From contig CALROG020000032.1 of the NCBI GenBank assembly GCA_943369755.1, forward strand, positions 1 to 46,511: a stretch of 46,511 nt of DNA, in the 5' to 3' direction. The first letter of the stretch is position 1. Each line of letters opens with the position of its first letter. The notes beneath the pieces were generated by a model. It had not been told where the DNA came from. It saw nothing but the letters and a program-made list of their open reading frames with translations, and did no database searches. A program made the translations under genes and the position numbers. Source of the stretch: CALROG01 sp943369755. Its GTDB lineage: Bacteria; Pseudomonadota; Gammaproteobacteria; Burkholderiales; Burkholderiaceae_C. Below are positions 24,268 through 32,263 of the stretch, in pieces.

Positions 24268-24738
24268 ATGCGCAAAACTCTTCTTCTGGTCGTTTCCCAT
24301 CTGGGCTTTGCGGCGGTTGGTTTTGCCGCGGGCATTTACGCCCTGCCGATACTCATTGCACCGGCAGCACCAACGGCGGCGGAGGTGAAAGCCGCAACCG
24401 CGCAAGTTCAGTTTACGGGGCAGTTCAAGCGTGAGCTGAAAGACAGCGACGCGCTGCACTGGGGTGAAGGGGCGGTGTCTGTGGCTTCAAACGCCATTTC
24501 TTTGGCCGGCAAACTCGCCCCCGGGCCAGACTACAAGTTGTATTTGTCGCCAGAGTTTGTGGAAACCGAGGCCGACTTCAAAAAGCTCAAGGCCCGCATG
24601 GTGCGCGTGGGTGACGTCAAGACCTTCGAGAACTTCGTGGTGCCTGTGCCCGCGGGCGTTGACCCGGCAAAGTTCTCAGCCGTCATTGTGTGGTGCGAGA
24701 CCTTCAGCCAGTTCATCACAGCGGCCAAGTACAGGTAA
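24268..24738 (+). CDS. DM13-domain protein, membrane-anchored
   Basis: The 156-residue protein has an N-terminal hydrophobic segment (about residues 5-30) that could anchor it in the membrane or act as a signal. The rest is a DM13 domain (PF10517): GEGAVSVASNAISLAGKLAP, GPDYKLYLSPEFVETE, VKTFENFVVPVP and VIVWCETFSQFITAAKYR with the conserved Cys. DM13 domains are thought to have redox or electron-transfer roles. It lies close behind the MDR gene; its stop abuts a copy of the 65-bp repeat. Confidence 0.82.
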   Translation: MRKTLLLVVSHLGFAAVGFAAGIYALPILIAPAAPTAAEVKAATAQVQFTGQFKRELKDSDALHWGEGAVSVASNAISLAGKLAPGPDYKLYLSPEFVETEADFKKLKARMVRVGDVKTFENFVVPVPAGVDPAKFSAVIVWCETFSQFITAAKYR

Positions 24739-24779
24739 GCCCGCATGGAACAAGCCTGAGCCACTATCAAATGAATAGC
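24737..24779 (+). repeat. Copy 4 of the ~65-bp dispersed repeat (supplies a start codon)
   Basis: It contains AGCCCGCATGGA, GAGCCACTATCAAATGAATAGC. It begins at the stop codon of the DM13 gene, and the ATG at 24771 of the next gene lies within its terminal hairpin. Confidence 0.7.
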
Positions 24780-25235
24780 AAACCGGTTGACCCGCCGCAG
24801 TGGCTTGCCAAGCGCCGCACGGTGCTTGCAGCGGCCATTGGCAGTGGCTTTGCCCTGGGTGGCAATGCTGGCACGGCGCAAGACAGCACCCCCGCGCAAC
24901 CCCAGGCGCGCTGGTACGCCGCGGCCGTGCAAATGAAGCGCCTGGCCGAGTCTTGGGGAGACCAGCCTTACGGCGCGGTGCTGGTGCTAAACGCGGCGCT
25001 GGTGGGCGAGGGCCCAAGCCGCGTTGTGAAGAACCAAAACCCCGATGCGCATGCCGAAAGAGAGGCCATCCGCGACGCCCAGCAAAAGCTTGGGCGCCAG
25101 CGGCTGGATGGGGCGGTGCTGTATTCCACATCGCGGCCATGCAGCCTGTGCGAGGCGGCGGCGGCGCAGGCAGGCATTGGGCGGATGTACTTTGGCCCGG
25201 CGCTCACCGATGCCGGGGAGCCGCGCGCCCGCTAG
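24771..25235 (+). CDS. Cytidine/deoxycytidylate-deaminase-like protein with Tat-type signal
   Basis: The 154-residue protein has the zinc site of the CDA fold: DAHAEREAI (His-Ala-Glu) and SRPCSLCEAA (Pro-Cys-x2-Cys), as in tRNA adenosine and guanine deaminases. Ahead of it is LAKRRTVLAAAIGSGFALGG at about residues 12-31, a twin-arginine and hydrophobic stretch ending near ALGGNAGTAQ, resembling a Tat signal. A periplasmic deaminase-fold protein would be unusual. The start codon lies in the 65-bp repeat; no ribosome site is evident, so the true start could be further in. Substrate unknown. Confidence 0.72.
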   Translation: MNSKPVDPPQWLAKRRTVLAAAIGSGFALGGNAGTAQDSTPAQPQARWYAAAVQMKRLAESWGDQPYGAVLVLNAALVGEGPSRVVKNQNPDAHAEREAIRDAQQKLGRQRLDGAVLYSTSRPCSLCEAAAAQAGIGRMYFGPALTDAGEPRAR

Positions 25236-25261
25236 CAAAGTGTTGGCGCATGCCCGGCCAA

Positions 25262-25975
25262 CTAAAGCGCATTGACCGAAGGCAGCAGGCCCGCGAGGTG
25301 CTTGCGCCCCAGCGGGGTTACCGCAAGCGCGCGTTCGCCATCAAAGCGGCGCAGCCAGCCTTGCTGCAGGCAGTGCGCCAGCAGTGCTTTGGGCAGCTTG
25401 CCCGCCATGTGGTCGCGCCGCTCAGACCAATCCAGGCAACGGTAGGCCACGCGGGTGGGGGCAGGCAGCTTGGCGCTGCCCAAACCATCCACCGCAAAGC
25501 CCAGCGCACCCAGAGCGGCCTTGCCGTGCGCGGTGAGCAGGTAGCCATCGCCAAAAGGCGCGAGCCACTCGTTGGACAAGAGCTGCGAAAACAGCTCCAC
25601 GCCCAGTTGCCCCGCCAGGTGCCCGTAGCAACAGCGGGCAAAGCGCAGCCGCTGGCGCGCGGGGTTGGCCCAGGCGGCGGTGTGGGTGCGGCGCTCGGCA
25701 ATCAGCGCCACTGCCTCCAGCGCGTGGGCCACCTCGTCGTCGGCCAGTTTGTAGTAACGGTGCCGCCCGCGCTGCTCGCACACCAGCAGCTCGGCGGCCA
25801 TCAGCTTGCCCAAATGCCCGCTGGCCGTGGCGGGCGTAACGGACGCGGCCCGCGCCAGCTCGCCTGCGCTGGCGTAGTCGCCCGCCAGCAGGTAGCTGAG
25901 CATGCGGGCGCGCGTGGCGTCGGCAATCACCGCAGCAACGCTGGCCAGCTTGGGCTCGTAGGGGGCAGATTTCAT
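25262..25975 (-). CDS. ArsR-type HTH transcriptional regulator
   Basis: The 237-residue protein has an N-terminal ArsR winged helix: IADATRARMLSYLLAGDYAS, AGELARAASVTPATASGHLG, KLMAAELLVCEQRGRHRYYK. The second half (about residues 95-237) is a C-terminal domain with several Cys and His that may bind a ligand. Its ATG overlaps the stop of the upstream NIPSNAP gene (ATGA), so the two are co-translated and the regulator probably controls that transcript. Confidence 0.85.
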   Translation of the reverse strand: MKSAPYEPKLASVAAVIADATRARMLSYLLAGDYASAGELARAASVTPATASGHLGKLMAAELLVCEQRGRHRYYKLADDEVAHALEAVALIAERRTHTAAWANPARQRLRFARCCYGHLAGQLGVELFSQLLSNEWLAPFGDGYLLTAHGKAALGALGFAVDGLGSAKLPAPTRVAYRCLDWSERRDHMAGKLPKALLAHCLQQGWLRRFDGERALAVTPLGRKHLAGLLPSVNAL

Positions 25976-26319
25976 GCGGCTTCAATGTACCCGGTGGGTG
26001 CCTGCAGGTAGCTGGCGGGCACCGGCTGGGGGAAGGTGCGCTCTTCCTTCAGGATGAAGCGCTCGCGCTGCGCAAACGCAAAGTTGGCAGCAGCATCAGC
26101 GTCTGCGCGCAGGCGCTGGCGGTAGGCCTCATACGCCGCCAGGCTGGGGAAAGAGATCAGCCCCCAGGCCTCGTAGTTGCTGCCCTCGTGCGGCACAAAG
26201 TAGCCCAGCAAATGCCCGCCCAGGCGGGGAATGATGCGGGCCCAGTTTTCAGCATAGGCGGTGAACTGGTCTTTCTTGAACGGGTCGATTTCGTAGCGGA
26301 TGAAACAGGTGATGGTCAT
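25972..26319 (-). CDS. NIPSNAP-family protein
   Basis: The 115-residue protein, MTITCFIRYEIDPFKKDQFT, then WARIIPRLGGHLLGYFVPHEG and YEAWGLISFPSLAAYEAYRQ, matches the NIPSNAP ferredoxin-like dimeric barrel. The ATG at 26319 follows AGGAG, fixing the start. It is the first gene of a two-gene unit with an ArsR regulator. The biochemical role of bacterial NIPSNAP proteins is not settled. Confidence 0.82.
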   Translation of the reverse strand: MTITCFIRYEIDPFKKDQFTAYAENWARIIPRLGGHLLGYFVPHEGSNYEAWGLISFPSLAAYEAYRQRLRADADAAANFAFAQRERFILKEERTFPQPVPASYLQAPTGYIEAA

Positions 26320-26720
26320 GAAGGCTCCTCTGGGTGGTGATGAGAGGAGTCTCAGGGGCGAATGCGGGGAATGCTTTGGTGGGTGGCGAAGTGAAGGACA
26401 CAACTGCTACACCAGCTTTACCTCTTTCTTGCTTCACGTTTGCTATAAAAAAGGAAGCTGCTTGCGAACATTCCACGGGGCTTGGAGGCTGTTTTTTGTT
26501 TGTAAACTAAAGCAGAGTTCTAACTCATTGCCCCACCTCCCCATTCACACCGTCGGCCGGTCAATTGACATTGACTTGCTTGGTTCCCGGACCGTGAGTG
26601 TCCGATCCGAGGGGAGCTGCGATCATTTGCAATGCGATGGCTCTTGTCGTGACCAGAGCATGACTCCTTTGAATGGCTACTGGAGCAGTGGCAGACGAGC
26701 GGGTTTACTCCAGATGCTGT
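26320..26720. other. Gene-free boundary between chromosome and foreign block
   Basis: This 400-base stretch holds the NIPSNAP promoter region, one inverse copy of the 65-bp repeat (26442-26507) and about 210 bases of AT-richer sequence with no convincing gene, ending at the stop of the methyltransferase gene. I see no terminator with a T-run and no tRNA that could serve as an integration site. Confidence 0.5.
26442..26507 (-). repeat. Copy 5 of the ~65-bp dispersed repeat (inverse orientation, full length)
   Basis: It runs from GCTATAAAAAA to GTTTGTAAAC on the plus strand, which is the reverse complement layout of the copy at 19501-19565; GGGCTTGGAGGCTGTTTTTT matches the inverse of its AAAAACAGCCTCTAGCCC. 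It lies in an intergenic region just before the foreign block. Confidence 0.65.
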
Positions 26721-27839
26721 CTACAAGTGCGTCTGCATTTGTCCACCACCTGTTGCCGTGTATAGAACGGCTTGGCCCTCAGCTTGAGACTCGCTGAAAG
26801 CTGACCGCCCAACCGCCGCAATCTCGGAAAGCACAGTTGTTGCTCGCTCGAGCGTGATGTAGGGCGCACCGGTGCCCCGATAGGCAGAAGCAAAAACCGG
26901 CCATGCCGCCAGCACCCGATGTCTTAAAGCTCTCACCTCCGTCTCAGACTTACAGCCAACAGCTAAAACGCAGTCTGACAGGGTCACGCGTTGACCCGGG
27001 CCAAGCACACATACCTTCCCAGGTGTGACGAGTCCAACTCGTGGGAATAACATGGCAGGACCCGTGACGACGGGTCCCTCGACATACTCACCAGAGTTTT
27101 TCACAGCGCCGGCCAACAGATGACTCGTGTGCACCAAAAGTTGACCAAGTCTTGCCGCAACAACTTTGCGAGAGTGCATCTGGATTCGCCCTCGCAGAAT
27201 CCGAAACTCGGTCGGAGTGTCGGCACTTATAGCGGGTGTTACCTGTTTCTCCAATTTAGTCAGCCGAACCAAGCACGTGCGTGCACATACGCCGTGGAAC
27301 GCAGACCGCGAGTTGTCGCGAATCACTTCGACTTTGAAATGCCTACGGAGGCCCTGCCAGACTGGCTCATCGTGTTTCCCAACTAGGCACCCGTCCGGTA
27401 GCACTGCAAGAACAACTCCCGACGGCCGAAGGAATGGAAGGCTGTTGACCACAAACGCGAGTGCAATGCTAGCGTGCAGTTCCTCGCCTCCGAAGGTGAC
27501 CTTATAAGTGCGCTTGTCTCTGCGAGAGAACGGAGGATTCAGCAATATGAGGTCGACGCTGCCGAGGTGCTGCCGAAGTGCTGAGGACCGGACCGAACGA
27601 GGATTTAAGAAGTCCGCGCATGTAGATTGCCACTGCGGGCGATTCCTGCGAATGCTGGCTATTGCTTGTGCAGAGACGTCGTTTGCAATCATCGACGCTA
27701 TCGGCCAGCGTCGTTCAGCTGCAAGCAGCAGACTGCCCTCGCCACAAGCAAAATCTGCAATTGCAATGGACCGGCGGCGCTTCTTTGTCAGCCCCACCAA
27801 CGTATCCGCCAATTCCGGAGAAGTGTAGAAGCAGTCCAT
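26721..27839 (-). CDS. N6-adenine DNA methyltransferase-like protein (fifth gene of defence-like operon)
   Basis: The 372-residue protein has AdoMet motif I (IADFACGEGSLLLAAERR, about residues 27-44) and catalytic motif IV LLNPPF near residue 100, as in HsdM/TaqI-type gamma-class N6-adenine methyltransferases. About 170 C-terminal residues lack recognised motifs and may be a target-recognition region. The start ATG overlaps the stop of the upstream gene by one base (TGATG). No restriction nuclease gene is nearby. It could mark self DNA for the neighbouring ATPase system or modify another substrate. Codon use and GC are unlike the chromosomal genes on either side. Confidence 0.8.
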   Translation of the reverse strand: MDCFYTSPELADTLVGLTKKRRRSIAIADFACGEGSLLLAAERRWPIASMIANDVSAQAIASIRRNRPQWQSTCADFLNPRSVRSSALRQHLGSVDLILLNPPFSRRDKRTYKVTFGGEELHASIALAFVVNSLPFLRPSGVVLAVLPDGCLVGKHDEPVWQGLRRHFKVEVIRDNSRSAFHGVCARTCLVRLTKLEKQVTPAISADTPTEFRILRGRIQMHSRKVVAARLGQLLVHTSHLLAGAVKNSGEYVEGPVVTGPAMLFPRVGLVTPGKVCVLGPGQRVTLSDCVLAVGCKSETEVRALRHRVLAAWPVFASAYRGTGAPYITLERATTVLSEIAAVGRSAFSESQAEGQAVLYTATGGGQMQTHL

Positions 27840-28810
27840 CAGTGACGCCCAGTCCTCGCACTCGCTGGTGTGACAGCGGCACCTGCAGTGATTGCACCAA
27901 CGTGATAGACGAGAAGTCTATCTAGGCCATCAGTACGTCCTTCCTTACGTATGGGGTTGTCATAAATGAGCTCAATACGGCTCGGTGAGGTCAGAGCGAA
28001 CATCACTGCCCCCAGTGCGTGCGGTTTGGTCCCAATCATGGCGACCTTCAACATGGAAATGGGATTGCGCTGGGCTAATTCCTGCAATAGGTAGAAGCAG
28101 CTAAAAGGGCAGTTCGCCGGTGCATACTGGATATGCTCCCAAGCACCTGTCTCTTCCAAGGCAGCCCTGTTGCCCATATAAGTTTCAAACACGTACCACG
28201 GTTTGAAGCCAGGTATGCCAACTACTGGGACTATTCGCTCGTGACTTGGCTGAACCTGCTCGATGACATGCCGAAACCTTGCTCCTTCAAAGCCCAGTAG
28301 CGGGACAAAGAGGGATTCGTCGGAGGTTGCAATCGTTGCGAATCCCGGCATTGGCGCGATGCCGGAGATGCGCGCACTGAGGTCATAAATTTGCCCCTCC
28401 AACGGTGCCGCGCTCCGCTTATACCGATTCGGCTCCACATAGACAACTCGCACCTCCATGCGGGCAGTGATAGCCGCCCGAATCAGAGCTGCCCACGTTG
28501 GGTGGCTAAGTCCGGTGATATCGACGTAGAGGATTCGGCCAATTCCAAGCGGAGCGAGCAACTTTGCCAGCGATGCGGCACTTCTGAGAAGAAAGTCCTC
28601 GTTGATGCCAGCCACTTGAAATCCTGAGACTGTCTCCGTTGTGACCTCGATGAACTGCACATCGGTGCAGCTTTGCCGCCATTGCGCAGCATGGTTGCTT
28701 CTGTCTTCGTGGCTAACGCGATAGACGTAGGCACTCCCAGCTACCGGCTTGAAGAGATTGACCGACTCAAAGGTGTCGGTCAATATCGGCTCACGCTTCA
28801 CGTCACGCAT
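27839..28810 (-). CDS. Unknown Rossmann-like protein with GTK motif (possible nucleotide sensor)
   Basis: The 323-residue protein is not a family I can name. It has two similar beta-loop-alpha-beta units: ILYVDITGLSHPTWAALIRA followed by VVYVEPNRYK (about residues 93-131), and VAMIGTKPHALGAVMFAL followed by ELIYDNPIRK (about 256-289). The GTKPHALG loop recalls the GGTK-type ligand loop in CARF domains, which bind cyclic oligonucleotides; this likeness is weak and judged by eye. It overlaps the ATPase gene by 8 bases and the methyltransferase gene by 1. A sensor or regulator role is inferred from context only. Confidence 0.7.
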   Translation of the reverse strand: MRDVKREPILTDTFESVNLFKPVAGSAYVYRVSHEDRSNHAAQWRQSCTDVQFIEVTTETVSGFQVAGINEDFLLRSAASLAKLLAPLGIGRILYVDITGLSHPTWAALIRAAITARMEVRVVYVEPNRYKRSAAPLEGQIYDLSARISGIAPMPGFATIATSDESLFVPLLGFEGARFRHVIEQVQPSHERIVPVVGIPGFKPWYVFETYMGNRAALEETGAWEHIQYAPANCPFSCFYLLQELAQRNPISMLKVAMIGTKPHALGAVMFALTSPSRIELIYDNPIRKEGRTDGLDRLLVYHVGAITAGAAVTPASARTGRH

Positions 28811-30680
28811 AGAAATCGCCGAACAACTGAAGCTGGTCGGGGAGTTCTGCTTGTGAAGCTCTGTTGTTCAGCTTCAAGACCGTCTCGATACCCTCTCTAG
28901 GTCGGTCGACCAAGCTCAATAGGTTGGCGCTCGACAGCAGAATCTTTCTCTTCTTTCTATGGCTGAAGACAAAGAAAGGTGCAAAGATCGGATGGATCAT
29001 GTAGTCATAGGCCTTGGTATCCCGCTCATCCAGCAACTTGCTACCGGCATACCTGACCAACGCCAAATGCATGACAGAGTGCTTGAGCAACTCCATTGCC
29101 CGCCCATCGCTTTCCGGTGCCAACTCCTCACGGAGGTGGAACTGATTCGCTTCTGATGTATGCCCTGCCGGCGATTCGGCGAGCACACCGAAGACCCGTC
29201 CGAGGCTCAGCAATAGCTTTGTCAGTCGAGCGCCGTCCACGCTAAGACCTTCTAGTTCGGAAAGGTTCTTCCGGCCAACGGCTTGGGCCGCCTGCGTCTG
29301 TGTCTCGGCGCTGATAGGTGTCAGTTGTGCCCCGTCCTCTTCCATGTGAAGAAGGAGAGCGGAGTGAACGAGCTCGAGCAGATATCGGATGTTGCCCTCG
29401 CAAAGCGCGAGGTAGACCTCCCAACCGCAGTAGTACTTGCGGATGCCTCGCTTGCCTTGGCGAATGGCAAAGAGCGAAGCGTGGAAATGGTTGTCGAAGC
29501 GATCCTTGCCCGTCGCATCTCCAGCGAGCCACGCGGCTATCTCGGTACCAAGCGTTGTTTCTGGATGGGCGCTCGCCCAATAGTCCAAGAAATATTGCAC
29601 GCCAATTGGAAGTGCCTTTGCAGCCTCCCTTTGCGCCGGTGAGCTTGCAGCCTCAACAGCCTGGCGCACGCGAGCGGCCTGCGTCTTGTCAATTAGTCGT
29701 TCAGCCTCTTCCAGCTCGCTCAGCTTCGGGAAAAGTGCCGGAAAATCCGCAGTGGCAGAAGGCAATTCGACAGTATTTAGGTAGCGAACGGAGAGCACCT
29801 GCTCAGCAAAGGACTTAAATCGCGAGTCCGTAAGTCGCTCCGAAATCGAGATGCGCGCATAGTCTGCCGGCGACGTCAATTGCTCGTTCGCGTTCAAGGT
29901 GGAACGCTCACGCCAGCCGAGCTCTCGGACCCCAACCTTGAAGGTGTATGAACTTGGTGCGTGCTTGATGATGGTGTTCAGTACGCGCTGCTGGTAGTCC
30001 TCAAAGTTCTCAAACTCGTCGATGAGGAAGAAAAACTGCTTGCCCGCCAAGGCGGGCGTGCTGAGCAGCGCGCTTGCGAGAGTGTCCACCGGCGCCGCCT
30101 GCATCGACAAGAAGGCCGGTGGCGCGTCGACGATGCTGTTGATAGACGACTCGAATATTAGGACTTGAAGGCGAACCTCTTGCGCCAACTCCGCCAGTCC
30201 ACCTTCCGACTGGAGGCCAAGCGTCGCGCGGAAGGCCGCCAAATCAGCCGAAGAAAGCGAAAGGTCCTTACCGGTCTGAAGCTCGTACCAGCATGCGAAT
30301 TCCAGAAGCTGCGTACAGAAAAGAAGGTTTAGATAGTGGGCAAAACAGGCGCGCCATCTTTCCTCGCTCAACTCCGGGCCTCGAAACGCCGTTACCCTGT
30401 TGGTGTTGACGCGGTGGTAAAGGCCAAAGAACTGCCAAGTGTCGATGACCTGCTTCTCTGAATTCGCAAATGCTAACTGCCCTTGGTATGACAACCCTTG
30501 AAGAACGGTTGTCTTGCCAGTTCCTCTGCCGCCGATGAGTACGCACGGCCGGTTCATCTTCAATTCGTCGAAGTAGCCAGGCTCGGTGAACAAGTCGAAT
30601 AGCTTCCCACGAAGCCACTCGGCCTTGTAAAGGCCAAGCACCGTGCTCAATTTGTTGATAGACCCGGTCTCGCTCGTCAT
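28803..30680 (-). CDS. AAA/ORC-CDC6-like P-loop ATPase (third gene of defence-like operon)
   Basis: The 625-residue protein has Walker A LIGGRGTGKTTVLQ (residues 48-61) and Walker B QFFFLIDEFENF (215-226), with a sensor-like Arg region and a long helical C-terminal half. The layout resembles ORC/CDC6-type AAA ATPases found in bacterial conflict systems. The C-terminus (MIHPIFAPFFVFSHRKKRKI) may be a winged helix. It probably couples recognition of invading nucleic acid to the effector encoded next to it. Its ATG lies 1 base after the phosphoribosyltransferase-like stop. The ATPase call is firm; the exact clade is not. Confidence 0.8.
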   Translation of the reverse strand: MTSETGSINKLSTVLGLYKAEWLRGKLFDLFTEPGYFDELKMNRPCVLIGGRGTGKTTVLQGLSYQGQLAFANSEKQVIDTWQFFGLYHRVNTNRVTAFRGPELSEERWRACFAHYLNLLFCTQLLEFACWYELQTGKDLSLSSADLAAFRATLGLQSEGGLAELAQEVRLQVLIFESSINSIVDAPPAFLSMQAAPVDTLASALLSTPALAGKQFFFLIDEFENFEDYQQRVLNTIIKHAPSSYTFKVGVRELGWRERSTLNANEQLTSPADYARISISERLTDSRFKSFAEQVLSVRYLNTVELPSATADFPALFPKLSELEEAERLIDKTQAARVRQAVEAASSPAQREAAKALPIGVQYFLDYWASAHPETTLGTEIAAWLAGDATGKDRFDNHFHASLFAIRQGKRGIRKYYCGWEVYLALCEGNIRYLLELVHSALLLHMEEDGAQLTPISAETQTQAAQAVGRKNLSELEGLSVDGARLTKLLLSLGRVFGVLAESPAGHTSEANQFHLREELAPESDGRAMELLKHSVMHLALVRYAGSKLLDERDTKAYDYMIHPIFAPFFVFSHRKKRKILLSSANLLSLVDRPREGIETVLKLNNRASQAELPDQLQLFGDFYA

Positions 30681-30681
30681 G

Positions 30682-31599
30682 TTATTTCTTTAGGAGCGGC
30701 TTCCAGCCGTTTTGTTGGTGCGTGAAGATTGGTAGGACTGCGTCCGGCCACCCGTGTGCAAAAGCAAGCGCTAAGCCGAGCTTTCTATAGCCCTTCCAGC
30801 AGCCTTCTTGCCCATCTCTGAAGGGGATTCCAGCATTTGCGCTTGCGCGCTCAACGAAGTCAGGACCAGCGACCTTCATGTCATCACGCCAAATCACAGA
30901 TTTGCCCGTCAAAGCGCTGTAGGTATCTGGCAGCATGTGTGCCGGCAAAACCTTCACCAGCGGGCAGTTCCTCGCAATGTGTTGGCGTCCTATCTCAGTG
31001 CACACCAATGGGCAGTAGTAGAAGCCCACTGACTGCGAGCCAATTGTCGCGACAAGCGATTTAAATGACGCAACTGTATAGCCAGAAAGCGAATGAATTT
31101 TTGCCCACGTGTTTTCGAACTGCTCTCCGGACCCGACAAAATCATCGACGAATATCACGTTTCCACGAGGCGTTGCGCGCAGTCGCTCTAGCGCTTTTGC
31201 CGGGGAAAGAATCTGCTTTTCTTGGATACCCACGATTTCGCGGGCCATCCGAGTGAAGATGAATGCGCTGTCGGCCTCACTGCTGTGGTTTCCCTCGACG
31301 CGAACCACGATGGCGGACTCGACGAACTGAGTCCACTGGGCGCTTGCTGAAAAGTAATTGTCCTTATTCTGAACGACTAACTGTGAGAGATTTTGAAAGG
31401 CACCGCGGAAGAGCGCCTCAACCAACTCACTGGAGAAGTACGTAAACCCCTCCAATAAGCGGATGGCGTATTTTTGGTCTCCCGCATTGAAGTTCTCTAA
31501 CCATCCTCTCGGGTCAAAACGAGCTGCCCTTGGCCAGAGCTGTGCATTGACGAAGAACTTCCAGTTCTCCGCGACCGTTGGGGGCAGCTCAACGGGCAA
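30682..31599 (-). CDS. Phosphoribosyltransferase-like protein (PRTase-CE type, candidate effector)
   Basis: The 305-residue protein contains GNVIFVDDFVGSGEQFENTW at residues 147-166, the PRPP-binding loop (hydrophobic-Asp-Asp-x3-Gly-Ser-Gly) of type I phosphoribosyltransferases. A helical N-terminal region precedes it, and a Cys/His-containing segment (YYCPLVCTEIGRQH) follows. PRTase-like proteins of this kind occur in conflict systems next to AAA ATPases and might consume or modify nucleotides or other targets. The start is TTG 31599, the only start codon in the frame before an upstream stop, preceded by GAGG; it overlaps the dUTPase gene by 11 bases, so it depends on coupled translation. 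Confidence 0.78.
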   Translation of the reverse strand: MPVELPPTVAENWKFFVNAQLWPRAARFDPRGWLENFNAGDQKYAIRLLEGFTYFSSELVEALFRGAFQNLSQLVVQNKDNYFSASAQWTQFVESAIVVRVEGNHSSEADSAFIFTRMAREIVGIQEKQILSPAKALERLRATPRGNVIFVDDFVGSGEQFENTWAKIHSLSGYTVASFKSLVATIGSQSVGFYYCPLVCTEIGRQHIARNCPLVKVLPAHMLPDTYSALTGKSVIWRDDMKVAGPDFVERASANAGIPFRDGQEGCWKGYRKLGLALAFAHGWPDAVLPIFTHQQNGWKPLLKK

Positions 31600-32263
31600 G
31601 AGTGACCTCTTCGTATTTCTTTAGTAGCCGCTGGTAAAGCGAAGCTGCGAAGGTGGCCGGATCCTTGTCGAGACCTGCCGCAAACTCAACGAGCCACACA
31701 TTGTCTTCGCGCCCATCCCATGTCTTTAGGTATGACCCAGACTTATAGCCATGATCCTGGCGAAAGCGGTTAAGCACGTTCTTTCCAACATACATCTCGT
31801 AGAGCGACTCTTCTTCGAGGTCCACCGCACTCGAGAGCTCGCAGAACGCCGCTAGGTCAAATCTTCTTGTCGTTAGTACGGAAGTGGCGAAGGTTTCCAC
31901 AAGAGCAATACACTCTCCAGAATCTTTTGCGCCGGTGCCTCTGCGCCTTCCATATGCAAGGTACGTCTCCAGCAGCTGGTTTGCCGCTATCAGCGCAGCG
32001 CCATGCTGCTGTAGTAGCTCGCTCAGGCCGAAGTGAAAGATGTCTACCAGCTCCAAGTGAACCTGTGGGAGGTCAGGTGTTTGATGCTTCCACCACTTCC
32101 ACCCGATGTGGTCAATCAGTTCGGCGCACTCGGTCCAAATCGCTCGAAACCAAGCGTTGTTCGCGTCTCGCCAATCCGGACGAATCTTGCAGTTGATGCC
32201 GTCTTGGAGCTCAAGCATGGAGTGCAACCTGCTCCTGAGCGTTGCCTCGTCTAAAGTACCCAT
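31589..32263 (-). CDS. dUTPase_2-like all-alpha NTP pyrophosphatase (first gene of defence-like operon)
   Basis: The 224-residue protein has the dimeric dUTPase/MazG-like metal site: ExxE (Glu45, Glu48) in AIWTECAELIDHIGWKWWKH and ExxD (Glu71, Asp74) in HLELVDIFHFGL, plus MLELQDGIN near the N-terminus. These match dUTPase_2 (PF08761) well. It would hydrolyse dUTP, dCTP or a similar nucleotide to the monophosphate. ATG 32263 follows GAGG; a TTG at 32278 is less likely. It leads the five-gene overlapping operon, so it may deplete nucleotides or control a nucleotide signal rather than do housekeeping. Confidence 0.82.
   Translation of the reverse strand: MGTLDEATLRSRLHSMLELQDGINCKIRPDWRDANNAWFRAIWTECAELIDHIGWKWWKHQTPDLPQVHLELVDIFHFGLSELLQQHGAALIAANQLLETYLAYGRRRGTGAKDSGECIALVETFATSVLTTRRFDLAAFCELSSAVDLEEESLYEMYVGKNVLNRFRQDHGYKSGSYLKTWDGREDNVWLVEFAAGLDKDPATFAASLYQRLLKKYEEVTLAR

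Noticed and set aside
25262..26319. NIPSNAP-ArsR pair as part of the neighbouring defence-like operon
   Set aside because: It has chromosomal GC content, its own ribosome site and a 400-base gap from the operon.
26300..26797. Plus-strand frame of 165 codons at the block boundary
   Set aside because: It spans the 65-bp repeat and the end of the methyltransferase gene, with no recognisable protein features.
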